Shown in pieces: positions 53,181 to 60,465 of a DNA stretch of 60,465 bases. The number at the start of each line of letters is the position of its first letter. Within the stretch, counting starts at the first letter, position 1. Origin of the DNA: an uncultured Ruminococcus sp. (GTDB taxonomy: Bacteria > Bacillota > Clostridia > Lachnospirales > Lachnospiraceae); the NCBI GenBank assembly GCA_946494335.1, contig CAMMBV010000020.1, positions 1 through 60,465 of the forward strand. Direction: 5' to 3'. The notes below the pieces were generated by a model. It made no database searches. It had not been told where the DNA came from and worked only from the letters and a program-made list of their open reading frames with translations. The position numbers and the translations under genes were made by a program.

Positions 53181-54941
53181 ATGTTTATGATGCGATTTAT
53201 AGCCGGAAATGTGCTCTGTGCTCTGCTGGCAGGCGCGATTTTGCTGGTTAAGAAAATATTCGCCGTAAAGCTGCCGGTAAAGTGCCAGTATAGAATCTGG
53301 CTGATTTTTCTTGCTTACCTGGGAGTCTTATGGCTTCCCGGTTCTGTTTTCCGAACCCTTGGATCCTTTTGGAGCAGCGCAGCCCCTTCCTTTTCTCACG
53401 CGCCGTCTGGGAGCGTCCAAGATGTATCGACTATAAGCGGCTCCTCCTGGATGCAGGATTTCTCCCAATCTGTTTCCCGCATTGATCTTTCTTTTCTTTC
53501 CCTTATTTCAGGTGGAATCTGGGCGGCGGGAATTGCCCTGTATCTTTTTTTCTTTTTCCTGAACGCGAAAAAGCTGCATGTCTTAAAAAAAACGGGAAAA
53601 GAACCGGATACAGCCGTCGCAGATCTGTTCAGAGAATGCAAAGCCTGCCTTTTGATACACCGAAACATCTCCCTGCTTGAATCCGATGTGTACTCTCCCA
53701 TGACTTACGGTTTGTTCCATCCGGTTATATTGATTCCTTTTGGCATGGCGGAGCAGTTCTCCCTGCAGGAAATCCGTCATATTCTGCTCCATGAACTGAT
53801 TCATATCCGTCACAGAGATTTGTATCTGAATTATATTTTATCTTTTTTTCGTATCCTTTACTGGTTCAATCCGGCTGTCCGCGCCGCCTTTCGTCATATC
53901 CGCCTGGACCGGGAAATCTGGTGCGATCACGCTGTCATGAAAAACTGCCGGGAGTCGGAGGTTCTGGATTATGGCTATACGCTTCTTCATTTTGCCAGAC
54001 TCATGCAGCCTTCTTTTTCTCATGAAATCCGCTGCCAGGCCGACTCCAGAGAGCAGCTGAAAATCCGGCTGCAGTGCATTGCCCGGTTTTCCCCTTCCGG
54101 AAAGGAAACAGGCAGGATGGGTATGGCTGCCCTGGCGCTTTCTGCTTTTCTGGCTCTTTTCTTTCTGTCATTCCTGCATGTTTTTGCCGCAGGCAGTGAC
54201 CGGTATACGCCAGAAAAACCCCTTTCTGTCAGAGAAACCGATTTAAGCCGGTTTTTTAAGGAAACCCGCGGCTGCTTCGCCGCCTGCAGCTTTGATGGCG
54301 GGGAATACCTCATTTACAATGAAAAAATGAGCCGGACCAGATACTCTCCCGACTCCACTTACAAAATCTACGCAGCCTTAAACGCTCTGGAAAACAGTGT
54401 GATCACGCCGGATCATCAGACCCGCAGATGGGACGGCCAAAATTACGGATTTGACGCCTGGAACCAGGATCAGAACCTTGGAAGCGCCATGAGAAACTCT
54501 GTAAACTGGTATTTCCAGGATCTGGACCGGGAACTGGGAAAAAAAGAGATCGCAGACTTTCTTGCCCGGATCCATTATGGAAACTGCTCCGTCACCGGCA
54601 GCACCGATGATTTCTGGCTGGAATCCTCACTGAAAATTTCACCGCTGGAGCAGGTGGTTTTGCTGCGTCAGCTTTATGATAATACCATGGGATTTGACGA
54701 AAGAAATGTTGAGACGGTGAAAGGCGCAATGTACCTGGAAGAGAATGAGACCGGCGCTCTATACGCAAAGACAGGAAGCGGAAAGGTAAACGGAAAGGAA
54801 ATCCGCGGCTGGTTCACAGGCTGGCTTGAGACCGGCAGCGACACTGTATTTTTCGCCGTCTATATAGAGGGAAGCGACGGGATTTCCGGCAGCCAGGCCG
54901 CCGAAATCGGCAAAAATATACTGAAGTCCCTGGATTTTTAA
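53181..54941 (+). CDS. blaR1: BlaR1-type beta-lactam sensor/signal transducer
   Basis: A 586-aa membrane protein: N-terminal helices, a cytoplasmic M56 zinc-protease domain with HELIH (204-208) and downstream E245 (DREIWCDHAVM), a membrane helix near 315-337, and an external class-D beta-lactamase-like sensor. The sensor has STYK (S392, K395), SVN (440-442) and KTG (530-532). Beta-lactam acylation of S392 should trigger the protease and lead to BlaI removal. The C-terminal part could also be read as an OXA-type enzyme, but fusion to M56 indicates a sensor. Confidence 0.9.
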   Translation: MFMMRFIAGNVLCALLAGAILLVKKIFAVKLPVKCQYRIWLIFLAYLGVLWLPGSVFRTLGSFWSSAAPSFSHAPSGSVQDVSTISGSSWMQDFSQSVSRIDLSFLSLISGGIWAAGIALYLFFFFLNAKKLHVLKKTGKEPDTAVADLFRECKACLLIHRNISLLESDVYSPMTYGLFHPVILIPFGMAEQFSLQEIRHILLHELIHIRHRDLYLNYILSFFRILYWFNPAVRAAFRHIRLDREIWCDHAVMKNCRESEVLDYGYTLLHFARLMQPSFSHEIRCQADSREQLKIRLQCIARFSPSGKETGRMGMAALALSAFLALFFLSFLHVFAAGSDRYTPEKPLSVRETDLSRFFKETRGCFAACSFDGGEYLIYNEKMSRTRYSPDSTYKIYAALNALENSVITPDHQTRRWDGQNYGFDAWNQDQNLGSAMRNSVNWYFQDLDRELGKKEIADFLARIHYGNCSVTGSTDDFWLESSLKISPLEQVVLLRQLYDNTMGFDERNVETVKGAMYLEENETGALYAKTGSGKVNGKEIRGWFTGWLETGSDTVFFAVYIEGSDGISGSQAAEIGKNILKSLDF

Positions 54942-55267
54942 TCCCCGTTTTTCTTCTTATATCCCTCGCCCCAGTCCCACATGGCGTCCAGTATGGGTTT
55001 CAGACTTCGTCCCAGCTCCGTCAGACTGTACTCCACACGGGGCGGGACTTCTGCGTAAACCCTGCGATCCACAAGTCCGTTTTCTTCCATGTCACGCAGC
55101 TGTGCCGTCAGCACTTTCTGGGTCACATTTCCGATGGATTTTTTCAGCTCTCCAAACCGTTTTGTCCCCGGCATCAGATCCCGCAGTATCAGAACCTTCC
55201 ATTTATCTCCAATCAGCATAAGTGTGGTTTCCACCGGGCAGGCCGGCAGCTTTTTGCCTGTCAGCAT
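54938..55267 (-). CDS. HxlR-family regulator
   Basis: The ATG at 55267 (MLTGKKLPACPVETTL) has AAGGGG upstream, giving 109 aa. CPVETTLMLIGDKWKVLILR, GTKRFGELKKSIGNVTQKVL and YSLTELGRSLKPIL are the HxlR signatures, with the N-terminal Cys that often senses electrophiles or redox stress. It is convergent with blaR1 (4-base overlap of stops) and divergent from the NAD(P)-binding gene, its probable target. Confidence 0.88.
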   Translation of the reverse strand: MLTGKKLPACPVETTLMLIGDKWKVLILRDLMPGTKRFGELKKSIGNVTQKVLTAQLRDMEENGLVDRRVYAEVPPRVEYSLTELGRSLKPILDAMWDWGEGYKKKNGD

Positions 55268-55473
55268 AATTATGATCACCCCTTTTTCTGCACCTTATTA
55301 TAATGGCAGCGGCGCCAAAAAACAAGTTCCTTCTTTATGGTATCCTCCAGGTAACTATGCCACAATATTGTGCTTACTTTTCAGTTTCAAAATGCAATGA
55401 TAAGATAAAACCATCAAAGGGCAGCCCACAAGAAACAAAAAACAAAAGGATAGATTTATTGGAGGTATTTATC

Positions 55474-56103
55474 ATGAAAATTGCTGTTATCTGCGCAAAT
55501 GGAAAAGCTGGTAAACTTATTGTAAAGGAAGCTTTGGATCGCGGTCTGGATGTGACTGCCGTGGTGCGGGGTGAAAACCGGTCCGCTGCAAAAGACGTTA
55601 TCGTAAAGGATTTATTTGATCTGACTGCTTCTGACCTGGCTGGTTTTGATGTTGTCATAGATGCTTTCGGTGCATGGACGGATGAGACTTATCCCCAGCA
55701 CAGCACTTCTTTAAAACACCTGTGCGATATTCTTTCCCATACAGATACCCGTCTTCTGGTAGTGGGCGGCGCAGGAAGTCTTTATGTAAATCCAGAGCAT
55801 ACGGTACAGGTGGCGGACGGCCCGGATTTCCCGGATGTTTTCAAACCCCTGGCTGCCGCTATGGCAAAGGCGCTTTTGGAACTGCGTGAACGCAGTGATG
55901 TAAATTGGACCTATTTAAGTCCTGCCGGTGATTTTCAGGCCGACGGCGAACGCACAGGGGAATATATCCTGGGCGGCGAAGAACTGACACTGAACAGCAA
56001 AGGCGAAAGCATCATCAGTTATGCCGATTACGCCGCTGCCATGGTGGACGAAGCGGTAAATGGAAACCATATACGCCAGCGTATCTCTGCAGTACGCAAA
56101 TAA
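55474..56103 (+). CDS. NAD(P)-binding oxidoreductase-like protein (NmrA/atypical SDR type)
   Basis: The ATG at 55474 (MKIAVICANGKAGKLIVKEA) has GGAGG 7 bases upstream; 209 aa. The Rossmann motif is ANGKAGK near the N-terminus, with LLVVGGAGSL and WTYLSPAGDF as further atypical-SDR/YwnB-like signatures. It probably binds NAD(P) and acts in redox or quinone/electrophile stress, in line with the divergent HxlR gene. The open frame upstream of 55474 is not supported by a ribosome site. Confidence 0.85.
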   Translation: MKIAVICANGKAGKLIVKEALDRGLDVTAVVRGENRSAAKDVIVKDLFDLTASDLAGFDVVIDAFGAWTDETYPQHSTSLKHLCDILSHTDTRLLVVGGAGSLYVNPEHTVQVADGPDFPDVFKPLAAAMAKALLELRERSDVNWTYLSPAGDFQADGERTGEYILGGEELTLNSKGESIISYADYAAAMVDEAVNGNHIRQRISAVRK

Positions 56104-56139
56104 ACATTGAAAATCCAAACAGGCTGGAGGTGATTTTTA

Positions 56140-57006
56140 ATGTATTCAAAGACCTGGACCGCAGAATCTATCAGCGCTTACTGCAGTGAAACAGAGCGTC
56201 TCAAGAAAGCGCTGGAACAGGCGGACGCCATCCTTATAGGCGCCGGCGCCGGCCTGTCTGCCTCTGCCGGCTACACCTATTCGGGAAAACGCTTCCGCAG
56301 GTATTTCCAGGATTTCATTGATCGGTATGGCTTTTCTGATATGTATTCCGGAGGATTTTACCCCTTTGATACATTGGAGGAACACTGGGCATACTGGAGC
56401 CGGTACATCTATATCAACCGGTATCTCAACCCGCCAAAACCTGTCTATGACAGGCTTTTGGCGCTGATAAGGAACAAAGACTATTTCATTCTGACAACAA
56501 ATGTGGATCACTGTTTTCAACGCGCCGGATTTGACAAAGACAGACTGTTTTATACCCAGGGAGATTACGGGTTATGGCAGTGCAGCCGACCCTGTCACAC
56601 CAAAACCTACGACAACGAAGCGACAGTCCGAAAAATGGTGGAGCAGCAGAAAAATATGCGGATCCCTTCCGGCCTGATTCCCCACTGTCCCCTTTGCCAC
56701 AGCCCCATGACCATGAATCTGAGAGCCGACGATACCTTTGTTGAAGACGACGGATGGCACGCTGCTTCCCGGCGATATACGCAGTTTCTGCAGCAGCACA
56801 AAGGCAAAAAGATATTGTTTCTGGAACTGGGTACCGGTATGAATACGCCGGGGATAGTGAAATTTTCTTTTTGGCGGATGACGGCAGAGAATCCAAGGGC
56901 GGTGTATGCCTGCGTGAATCTGGGGGAGGCGTTTGCGCCGAAAGAGATTGCGGACCGTTCAATTTGCATTGACGGGGATATTGGAAAGACGCTGGAATTT
57001 TTATAA
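56140..57006 (+). CDS. SIR2-family sirtuin (macrodomain-linked SirTM type)
   Basis: A 288-aa NAD-dependent enzyme: GAGAGLSASAGYTYSG (about 33-48) is the NAD site, TTNVDHCFQRAG (about 119-130) holds the conserved Asn and Gln, and a zinc module is suggested by CxxC in HCPLCHSPM together with CSRPCH. The YGFSDMYSGGFYPF segment is typical of the class-M sirtuins that ADP-ribosylate targets, usually lipoylated GcvH-like proteins. No macrodomain gene is present here. AGGCTGGAGG precedes the ATG. It follows the NAD(P)-binding gene by 36 bases, so probably the same operon. Its 3' end (from about 56830) is echoed twice downstream. Confidence 0.82.
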   Translation: MYSKTWTAESISAYCSETERLKKALEQADAILIGAGAGLSASAGYTYSGKRFRRYFQDFIDRYGFSDMYSGGFYPFDTLEEHWAYWSRYIYINRYLNPPKPVYDRLLALIRNKDYFILTTNVDHCFQRAGFDKDRLFYTQGDYGLWQCSRPCHTKTYDNEATVRKMVEQQKNMRIPSGLIPHCPLCHSPMTMNLRADDTFVEDDGWHAASRRYTQFLQQHKGKKILFLELGTGMNTPGIVKFSFWRMTAENPRAVYACVNLGEAFAPKEIADRSICIDGDIGKTLEFL

Positions 57007-57113
57007 AAGTATCTTCGCCCTTGCTATTAGATGGAATGTGTGCTTTTCATGTTCTTCAAAAATGATATAATTTAAATATTCACTGATATAAAGAATAGGC
57101 GGAGGATAAATAC

Positions 57114-58055
57114 TTGGAAAAAGAAATTGTATTATTTGAAGATAATGGAATCAAACTGGAGGTTCCTGTAACTCCCGAAGAAGAAACAGTATGGCTCAAC
57201 CGCGCTCAAATGGCAGAGTTGTTTGACCGAGATGTGAAAACAATAGGTAAGCATATTGCCAACGCCAGACGTGAGGAGTTGGAAGGGCAAGTGGTGGTCG
57301 CAAAATTTGCGACTACCACTCCCCATGGTGCGATTGAAGGAAAAACACAGACCCATATGACAGAATACTATAATCTGGATGTTATCATTTCAGTTGGTTA
57401 TCGTGTAAAATCAAAACGAGGCGTGGCTTTTCGCAAATGGGCAAATTCCATATTAAAGCAATACATTATCCAGGGATATGCCGTAAATAATAACCGTATC
57501 AATCAATTAGGAGAAGTGATACGGATTATGAAACGTACCGAAAATGAGTTAGACAGCAGACAGGTGTTGTCCGTCATAGAAAAATATAGTGAAGCTCTGG
57601 AATTGCTGGATTCTTATGATCATCAAAATATGCAGCGTCCTTCCGGCAGTCGGGCAAACTATATCCTTACATACGAGGAATGTAAAAACGTTATTGCGAG
57701 CATGAAATTCGGAAACGAATCCGAACTGTTTGGAAAGGAAAAGGATGATTCATTTGCCGGGAGTATCGGAAATATTTATCAATCCTTTGCAGGGCAGGAG
57801 ATATATCCGACGCTAGAGGAAAAAGCAGCACATTTGTTGTATTTTGTAACAAAGAACCACAGCTTTCTGGACGGAAACAAACGAATTGCAGCGACCATGT
57901 TTTTATATTTTTTGGACAAAAACGGCGTTCTGTTTACAGAAGGGAAGAAACTCATTGATGATCATACTCTGGTGGCATTGACAATCATGATTGCAGAATC
58001 AAGACCGGAAGAAAAAGAGATGATGATTACAGTCATTATGAATTGTTTAAAATGA
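57114..58055 (+). CDS. RhuM-like/Fic-Doc fusion protein (TTG start)
   Basis: The start is TTG at 57114, with GGAGG at 57101-57105. The 313-aa protein has an N-terminal RhuM (virulence protein) domain (WLNRAQMAELFDRDVKTIGK, MTEYYNLDVIISVGYRVKSK, GVAFRKWANSILKQYIIQGY). A Doc-like domain ends it: HSFLDGNKRIAATMFLYFL is the Fic/Doc catalytic motif HxFx(D)GNxR. Fic/Doc enzymes transfer AMP or phosphate to target proteins. It forms the first cassette after the sirtuin gene, without a visible antitoxin. Confidence 0.82.
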   Translation: MEKEIVLFEDNGIKLEVPVTPEEETVWLNRAQMAELFDRDVKTIGKHIANARREELEGQVVVAKFATTTPHGAIEGKTQTHMTEYYNLDVIISVGYRVKSKRGVAFRKWANSILKQYIIQGYAVNNNRINQLGEVIRIMKRTENELDSRQVLSVIEKYSEALELLDSYDHQNMQRPSGSRANYILTYEECKNVIASMKFGNESELFGKEKDDSFAGSIGNIYQSFAGQEIYPTLEEKAAHLLYFVTKNHSFLDGNKRIAATMFLYFLDKNGVLFTEGKKLIDDHTLVALTIMIAESRPEEKEMMITVIMNCLK

Positions 58056-58081
58056 GTCATTTTAATAATTTATGAGATTCA

Positions 58082-58267
58082 ATGGTGCGCAATAAACAAA
58101 ACACACCGGGGATTATTAAGTATCCGTTCTGGCAGATGACTTATCAGAATTGCAGGGCGATGTATGCCTGCATGAATTTTGGGGAGGCATTTGCACCCTC
58201 GGAAATAAAGGACAGGTCGATTTGCGTTGAGGGGGATATTGGGGAGGTATTAAAAAAATTAAAATGA
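58082..58267 (+). pseudogene. Decayed copy of the sirtuin 3' end (copy 1)
   Basis: The 61 codons read NTPGIIKYPFWQMTYQN...FGEAFAPSEIKDRSICVEGD, matching the last ~58 residues of the sirtuin at 56140-57006 (NTPGIVKFSFWRM...LGEAFAPKEIADRSICIDGD). No NAD-binding part is present and there is no good ribosome site, so it is a remnant. It shares the 5' junction GGTGCGCAATAAACAAAACA with copy 2. Confidence 0.8.
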
Positions 58268-58505
58268 AAAGCAATAGTAATCGTGTCATTGGTGGTTAGA
58301 ATAGTGAATAGAAAGGATTGAATTTGACTATATTACCAGAGAAAAAGTGGATTTCTGGGCTGATAGGATGCTGAAATATGCTTGTATTTATGCGTATTGT
58401 GAAAGTATTAGTTCACAATCGTGCCATTATCGCTTCAGGGATATTGACACGATTGAACCGATTCGCTATAATAGAATCATCAATGAGAATGAAGGAGATG
58501 GCAGT

Positions 58506-59849
58506 ATGCTTTTTCGTGAAAGTGAGACCATAGAGCTGAAAGAAATTGTTGTGGACGACATCAAGAAGGAAATCATTGCTTTTGCTAACTGTGACGGCGG
58601 GAAATTATATATTGGCGTACAGGATGACGGTACGGTAGTCGGGGTGGATGATCCTGACAGCGTATCTCTGCAAATCAGCAATATGGTAAGGGACGCGATT
58701 AAGCCGGATGTAACGATGTTCCTGCATTATAAAACGATTGAAGAAGATGGAAAAGAAATTGTCGCTGTGGATATTCAGCGGGGAACAGACCGCCCTTATT
58801 ATCTTGCCAAAAAGGGGATGCGTCCGGAGGGGATATATGTCAGGCAAGGCTATTCCTCGGTTCCGGCTACTGATACGGCAATCCGCCGTATGATTAAGGA
58901 AACGGATGGAGACCGCTTTGAAGCGATGCGCTGTCTGAATCAGGAACTTACATTTGAAGCTGCAAGAAAAGAATTTGAGCTTCGGAATATAGAATTTGGT
59001 CCGCAGCAAATGCGTACAATGAAGCTGGTCGATCAGGATAACCTTTACAGTAATCTGGGGCTGCTCCTATCCGACCAATGCGTCCATACGATTAAGGTCG
59101 CTATTTTTCAGGGTACCGACCAGATGGTGTTTAAGGATCGTCGGGAATTTACCGGGTCGCTGCTGCAGCAGATGAACGAAGTGTATGATTTCATTGACTT
59201 CCGTAATCAGACCCGCGCGACTATTGAAAAACTATTGCGGATTGACACCAGGGACTACCCTGAAGTTGCCGTCAGGGAGGCACTGTTGAATTTACTGGTT
59301 CACCGGGATTATTCTTTTAGTGCCAGTGCGCTTATCAGTATTTATACTGACAGAATTGAATTTGTGTCCATTGGAGGATTGATGCCGGGAATCGAACTGG
59401 AAGATATTATGGTTGGTATTTCCGTATGTCGGAATCAGGATCTTGCAAACGTGTTCTATCGGCTGCGTTTGATTGAGGCTTATGGGACTGGGATGGGAAA
59501 GATTATGAAAGCATACGAAGGCATGGAGGAAAAGCCTGTGATTGAAACTACAAAAAATGCCTTTAAGATTATACTGCCGAATATTAACGCAAAATATGAA
59601 ATAAGAAATGATTTTGCGTCTCCGACAGAGCCTTCTGCAAATGATTCTGCGGAAATACCGCTTAGTGACAGAGACGAAAAAGTAATGGAATATGCCCGGA
59701 CGCATGGAGCTGTTACAAGAAATGATGTAATCGGATTGTTTGAAGTGAGTGCTTCCACTGCAGCCAGAATCCTGAAGAAGCTGGTAAAAAGTAACCTGTT
59801 AAAGCAGAACGGAAACGCAAGGAGTACAAAATATACTATTGTAAAATAA
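58506..59849 (+). CDS. AlbA_2/Schlafen-type ATP-binding regulator
   Basis: The ATG at 58506 (MLFRESETIELKEIVVDDIK) has AAGGAG upstream, giving 447 aa. Domains: AlbA_2 (IAFANCDGGKLYIGVQDDGT, about 23-42, the divergent AAA_4 region); a middle domain; an HATPase_c_4-type domain (EVAVREALLNLLVHRDYSFS about 252-271, LRLIEAYGTGMGKIM); and a C-terminal winged helix (GAVTRNDVIGLFEVSASTAA). Such proteins are frequent in accessory DNA as regulators. The region 58268-58505 before it contains no intact gene; a frame reading DYITREKVDFWADRML may be a remnant of another protein. Confidence 0.85.
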   Translation: MLFRESETIELKEIVVDDIKKEIIAFANCDGGKLYIGVQDDGTVVGVDDPDSVSLQISNMVRDAIKPDVTMFLHYKTIEEDGKEIVAVDIQRGTDRPYYLAKKGMRPEGIYVRQGYSSVPATDTAIRRMIKETDGDRFEAMRCLNQELTFEAARKEFELRNIEFGPQQMRTMKLVDQDNLYSNLGLLLSDQCVHTIKVAIFQGTDQMVFKDRREFTGSLLQQMNEVYDFIDFRNQTRATIEKLLRIDTRDYPEVAVREALLNLLVHRDYSFSASALISIYTDRIEFVSIGGLMPGIELEDIMVGISVCRNQDLANVFYRLRLIEAYGTGMGKIMKAYEGMEEKPVIETTKNAFKIILPNINAKYEIRNDFASPTEPSANDSAEIPLSDRDEKVMEYARTHGAVTRNDVIGLFEVSASTAARILKKLVKSNLLKQNGNARSTKYTIVK

Positions 59850-59880
59850 TAAAAAGGTTATACCATGTTATACAAGTTTT

Positions 59881-60063
59881 TTGGTGCGCAATAAACAAAA
59901 CACGCCGGGGATTATTATGTATCCTTTCTGGCAGATGGTTTATCAGAATCCCAGGGCGGTGTACGCCTGCGTGAATTTGGGGGAGGCGTTTGCGCCCTCG
60001 GAAATAAAGGACAGGTCGATTTGCATTGATGGGGATATTGGAGTGGTGCTGGAGAACCTGTAA
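59881..60063 (+). pseudogene. Decayed copy of the sirtuin 3' end (copy 2)
   Basis: The 60 codons (NTPGIIMYPFWQMVYQNPRA...LGEAFAPSEIKDRSICIDGD) again match the sirtuin C-terminus. By eye about nine of ten bases agree with copy 1 over the first ~155 bases, including the non-sirtuin lead GGTGCGCAATAAACAAAACA. The sirtuin gene itself differs more. Confidence 0.8.
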
Positions 60064-60089
60064 AAAGAGAAAAACTTGAAAACATTAAA

Positions 60090-60125
60090 ATATGTTCCGA
60101 ATAATATATAAAATTCGGAACATAT
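60090..60125 (-). terminator. Terminator of the toxin-antitoxin operon
   Basis: ATATGTTCCGAAT (60090-60102) and ATTCGGAACATAT (60113-60125) form a perfect 13-bp stem with a 10-base loop. Leftward, TTTTAATGTTTT follows. It lies 12 bases after the toxin stop at 60137 and may also stop rightward transcription. Confidence 0.7.
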
Positions 60126-60136
60126 CCTCATTGCTG

Positions 60137-60403
60137 TTAAAACTGTTTTAAGATGTCGTGGTGTCCGACATCCACAAGAATGATTATTTTGTCTCCCTCA
60201 TAATACCAGATAATGCGAATATCCATGTTGACGCTGCACTCAAATAGATCCGTTGTCCCTTGAATCCGCTTTGTCCGTAATGACGGATGGGAAGGATTCT
60301 GAGACAGCAATTCCAGCTTGTTTTTAAGCTGTTTCTTTTCCTGAGCGGTCAAATCCTTAAAATGTTTCTGGAAACGAGGAGTAAACGTAAACTCATATGC
60401 CAT
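60137..60403 (-). CDS. RelE/ParE-family toxin
   Basis: The ATG at 60403 (MAYEFTFTPRFQKHFKDL) has GGAGG upstream, giving 88 aa. The compact RelE/YafQ-like pattern is visible: two N-terminal helices with KKQLKNKLELLSQNP, then strands (RTKRIQGTTDLFECSVNMDI, RIIWYYEGDKIIILVDVGHH). The final H-H-D-I-L resembles the mRNA-interferase active end. Its start overlaps the antitoxin stop, the classic coupling. Confidence 0.85.
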   Translation of the reverse strand: MAYEFTFTPRFQKHFKDLTAQEKKQLKNKLELLSQNPSHPSLRTKRIQGTTDLFECSVNMDIRIIWYYEGDKIIILVDVGHHDILKQF

Positions 60404-60465
60404 CAATCCGCCTCCAATTTGTCAAACAGAGCATCCACGCTATCAAAGACAGGCTGTTCTCCGGA
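60403..60465 (-). CDS. Antitoxin, C-terminal fragment
   Basis: The last 20 codons (SGEQPVFDSVDALFDKLEAD, stop TGA at 60405-60403) of the gene preceding the toxin; the rest lies beyond the right edge. The acidic, helical tail fits the toxin-binding end of a RelB/DinJ-type antitoxin. Confidence 0.65.
   Translation of the reverse strand, partial: SGEQPVFDSVDALFDKLEAD

Noticed and set aside
58082-58267. Independent small protein gene
   Set aside because: It matches only the C-terminal end of the neighbouring sirtuin, has no ribosome site, and recurs at 59881-60063.
1-60465. CRISPR arrays, tRNA or rRNA genes and IS elements
   Set aside because: I saw no regularly spaced repeats, no tRNA-like cloverleaf, no rRNA signature and no transposase; the only duplicated blocks are the sirtuin 3' copies.

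Overview
The window looks like a chromosomal segment from a Firmicute of the Lachnospiraceae type; genus not determinable by eye. Supporting this are the AGGAGG ribosome sites with frequent GTG/TTG starts, the GerM lipoprotein, the comEA/two-component/gerM/comEC cluster and the BlaI/BlaR1-type genes. By eye the housekeeping DNA (about 15.2-30.4 kb and 52.8-57 kb) is clearly richer in G+C than the two accessory blocks.

Layout. (1) 1-15.15 kb is the end of a prophage or phage-derived element. It has a leftward replication module (family-A DNA polymerase start, DUF2815, DUF2800 and small genes), a control region (ImmA/IrrE peptidase, XRE repressor, SOS-type box inside a consensus promoter, TTG-start XRE gene) and a rightward three-gene restriction-like operon: GHKL/paraMORC ATPase with a PD-(D/E)XK end, PLD+SF2 helicase, and a large N6-adenine methylase. 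The element stops inside comEC, which is cut just after its ISG motif. (2) 15.1-19.4 kb is a leftward operon: comEA, OmpR-type regulator, sensor kinase, gerM, truncated comEC. (3) 19.5-21.8 kb holds a small DMT exporter, an acyltransferase and an SGNH hydrolase. (4) 21.8-27.6 kb is arginine biosynthesis: argC-argJ-argB-argD leftward, divergent from argG, with two ARG-box-like palindromes on the argC promoter. (5) 27.7-30.4 kb is a PBP2a-like transpeptidase fused to an M15 (VanY-like) carboxypeptidase domain, with a BlaI-type box in its promoter. (6) 30.5-52.4 kb is the most unusual part: fifteen tightly packed leftward genes. They encode a coiled-coil membrane protein, a membrane-anchored vWA protein, a tubulin-like protein, a zinc-ribbon GTPase, a probable GTPase-associated protein (GAP1-like), a kinase-fold protein lacking the catalytic HRD, a Sel1 membrane protein, a polytopic membrane protein, a zinc-ribbon protein, a Ycf46-like AAA ATPase and several unknowns. 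A strong promoter overlapped by two palindromes drives them, beside a divergent 71-aa HTH gene. (7) 52.5-57 kb has that HTH gene, blaI-blaR1, an HxlR regulator divergent from an NAD(P)-binding protein, and a macrodomain-type sirtuin. (8) 57-60.5 kb is a cassette array: a RhuM-Fic protein and an AlbA_2 ATPase-type regulator, each followed by a decayed copy of the sirtuin 3' end, then a RelE/ParE-type toxin-antitoxin pair.

How parts fit. The PBP and blaI-blaR1 both carry BlaI-like boxes and point away from each other. They may be a mecA/mecR1-mecI-like divergent unit split by the 22-kb GTPase/tubulin island (inference). That island is the best candidate for an undescribed system: it has an external-facing vWA sensor, a cytoplasmic GTPase with partner, a filament-forming candidate, a kinase-fold scaffold and an AAA remodeller. 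It resembles GTPase-centred conflict systems recognised by comparative genomics, but no experiment that I know of defines its function.
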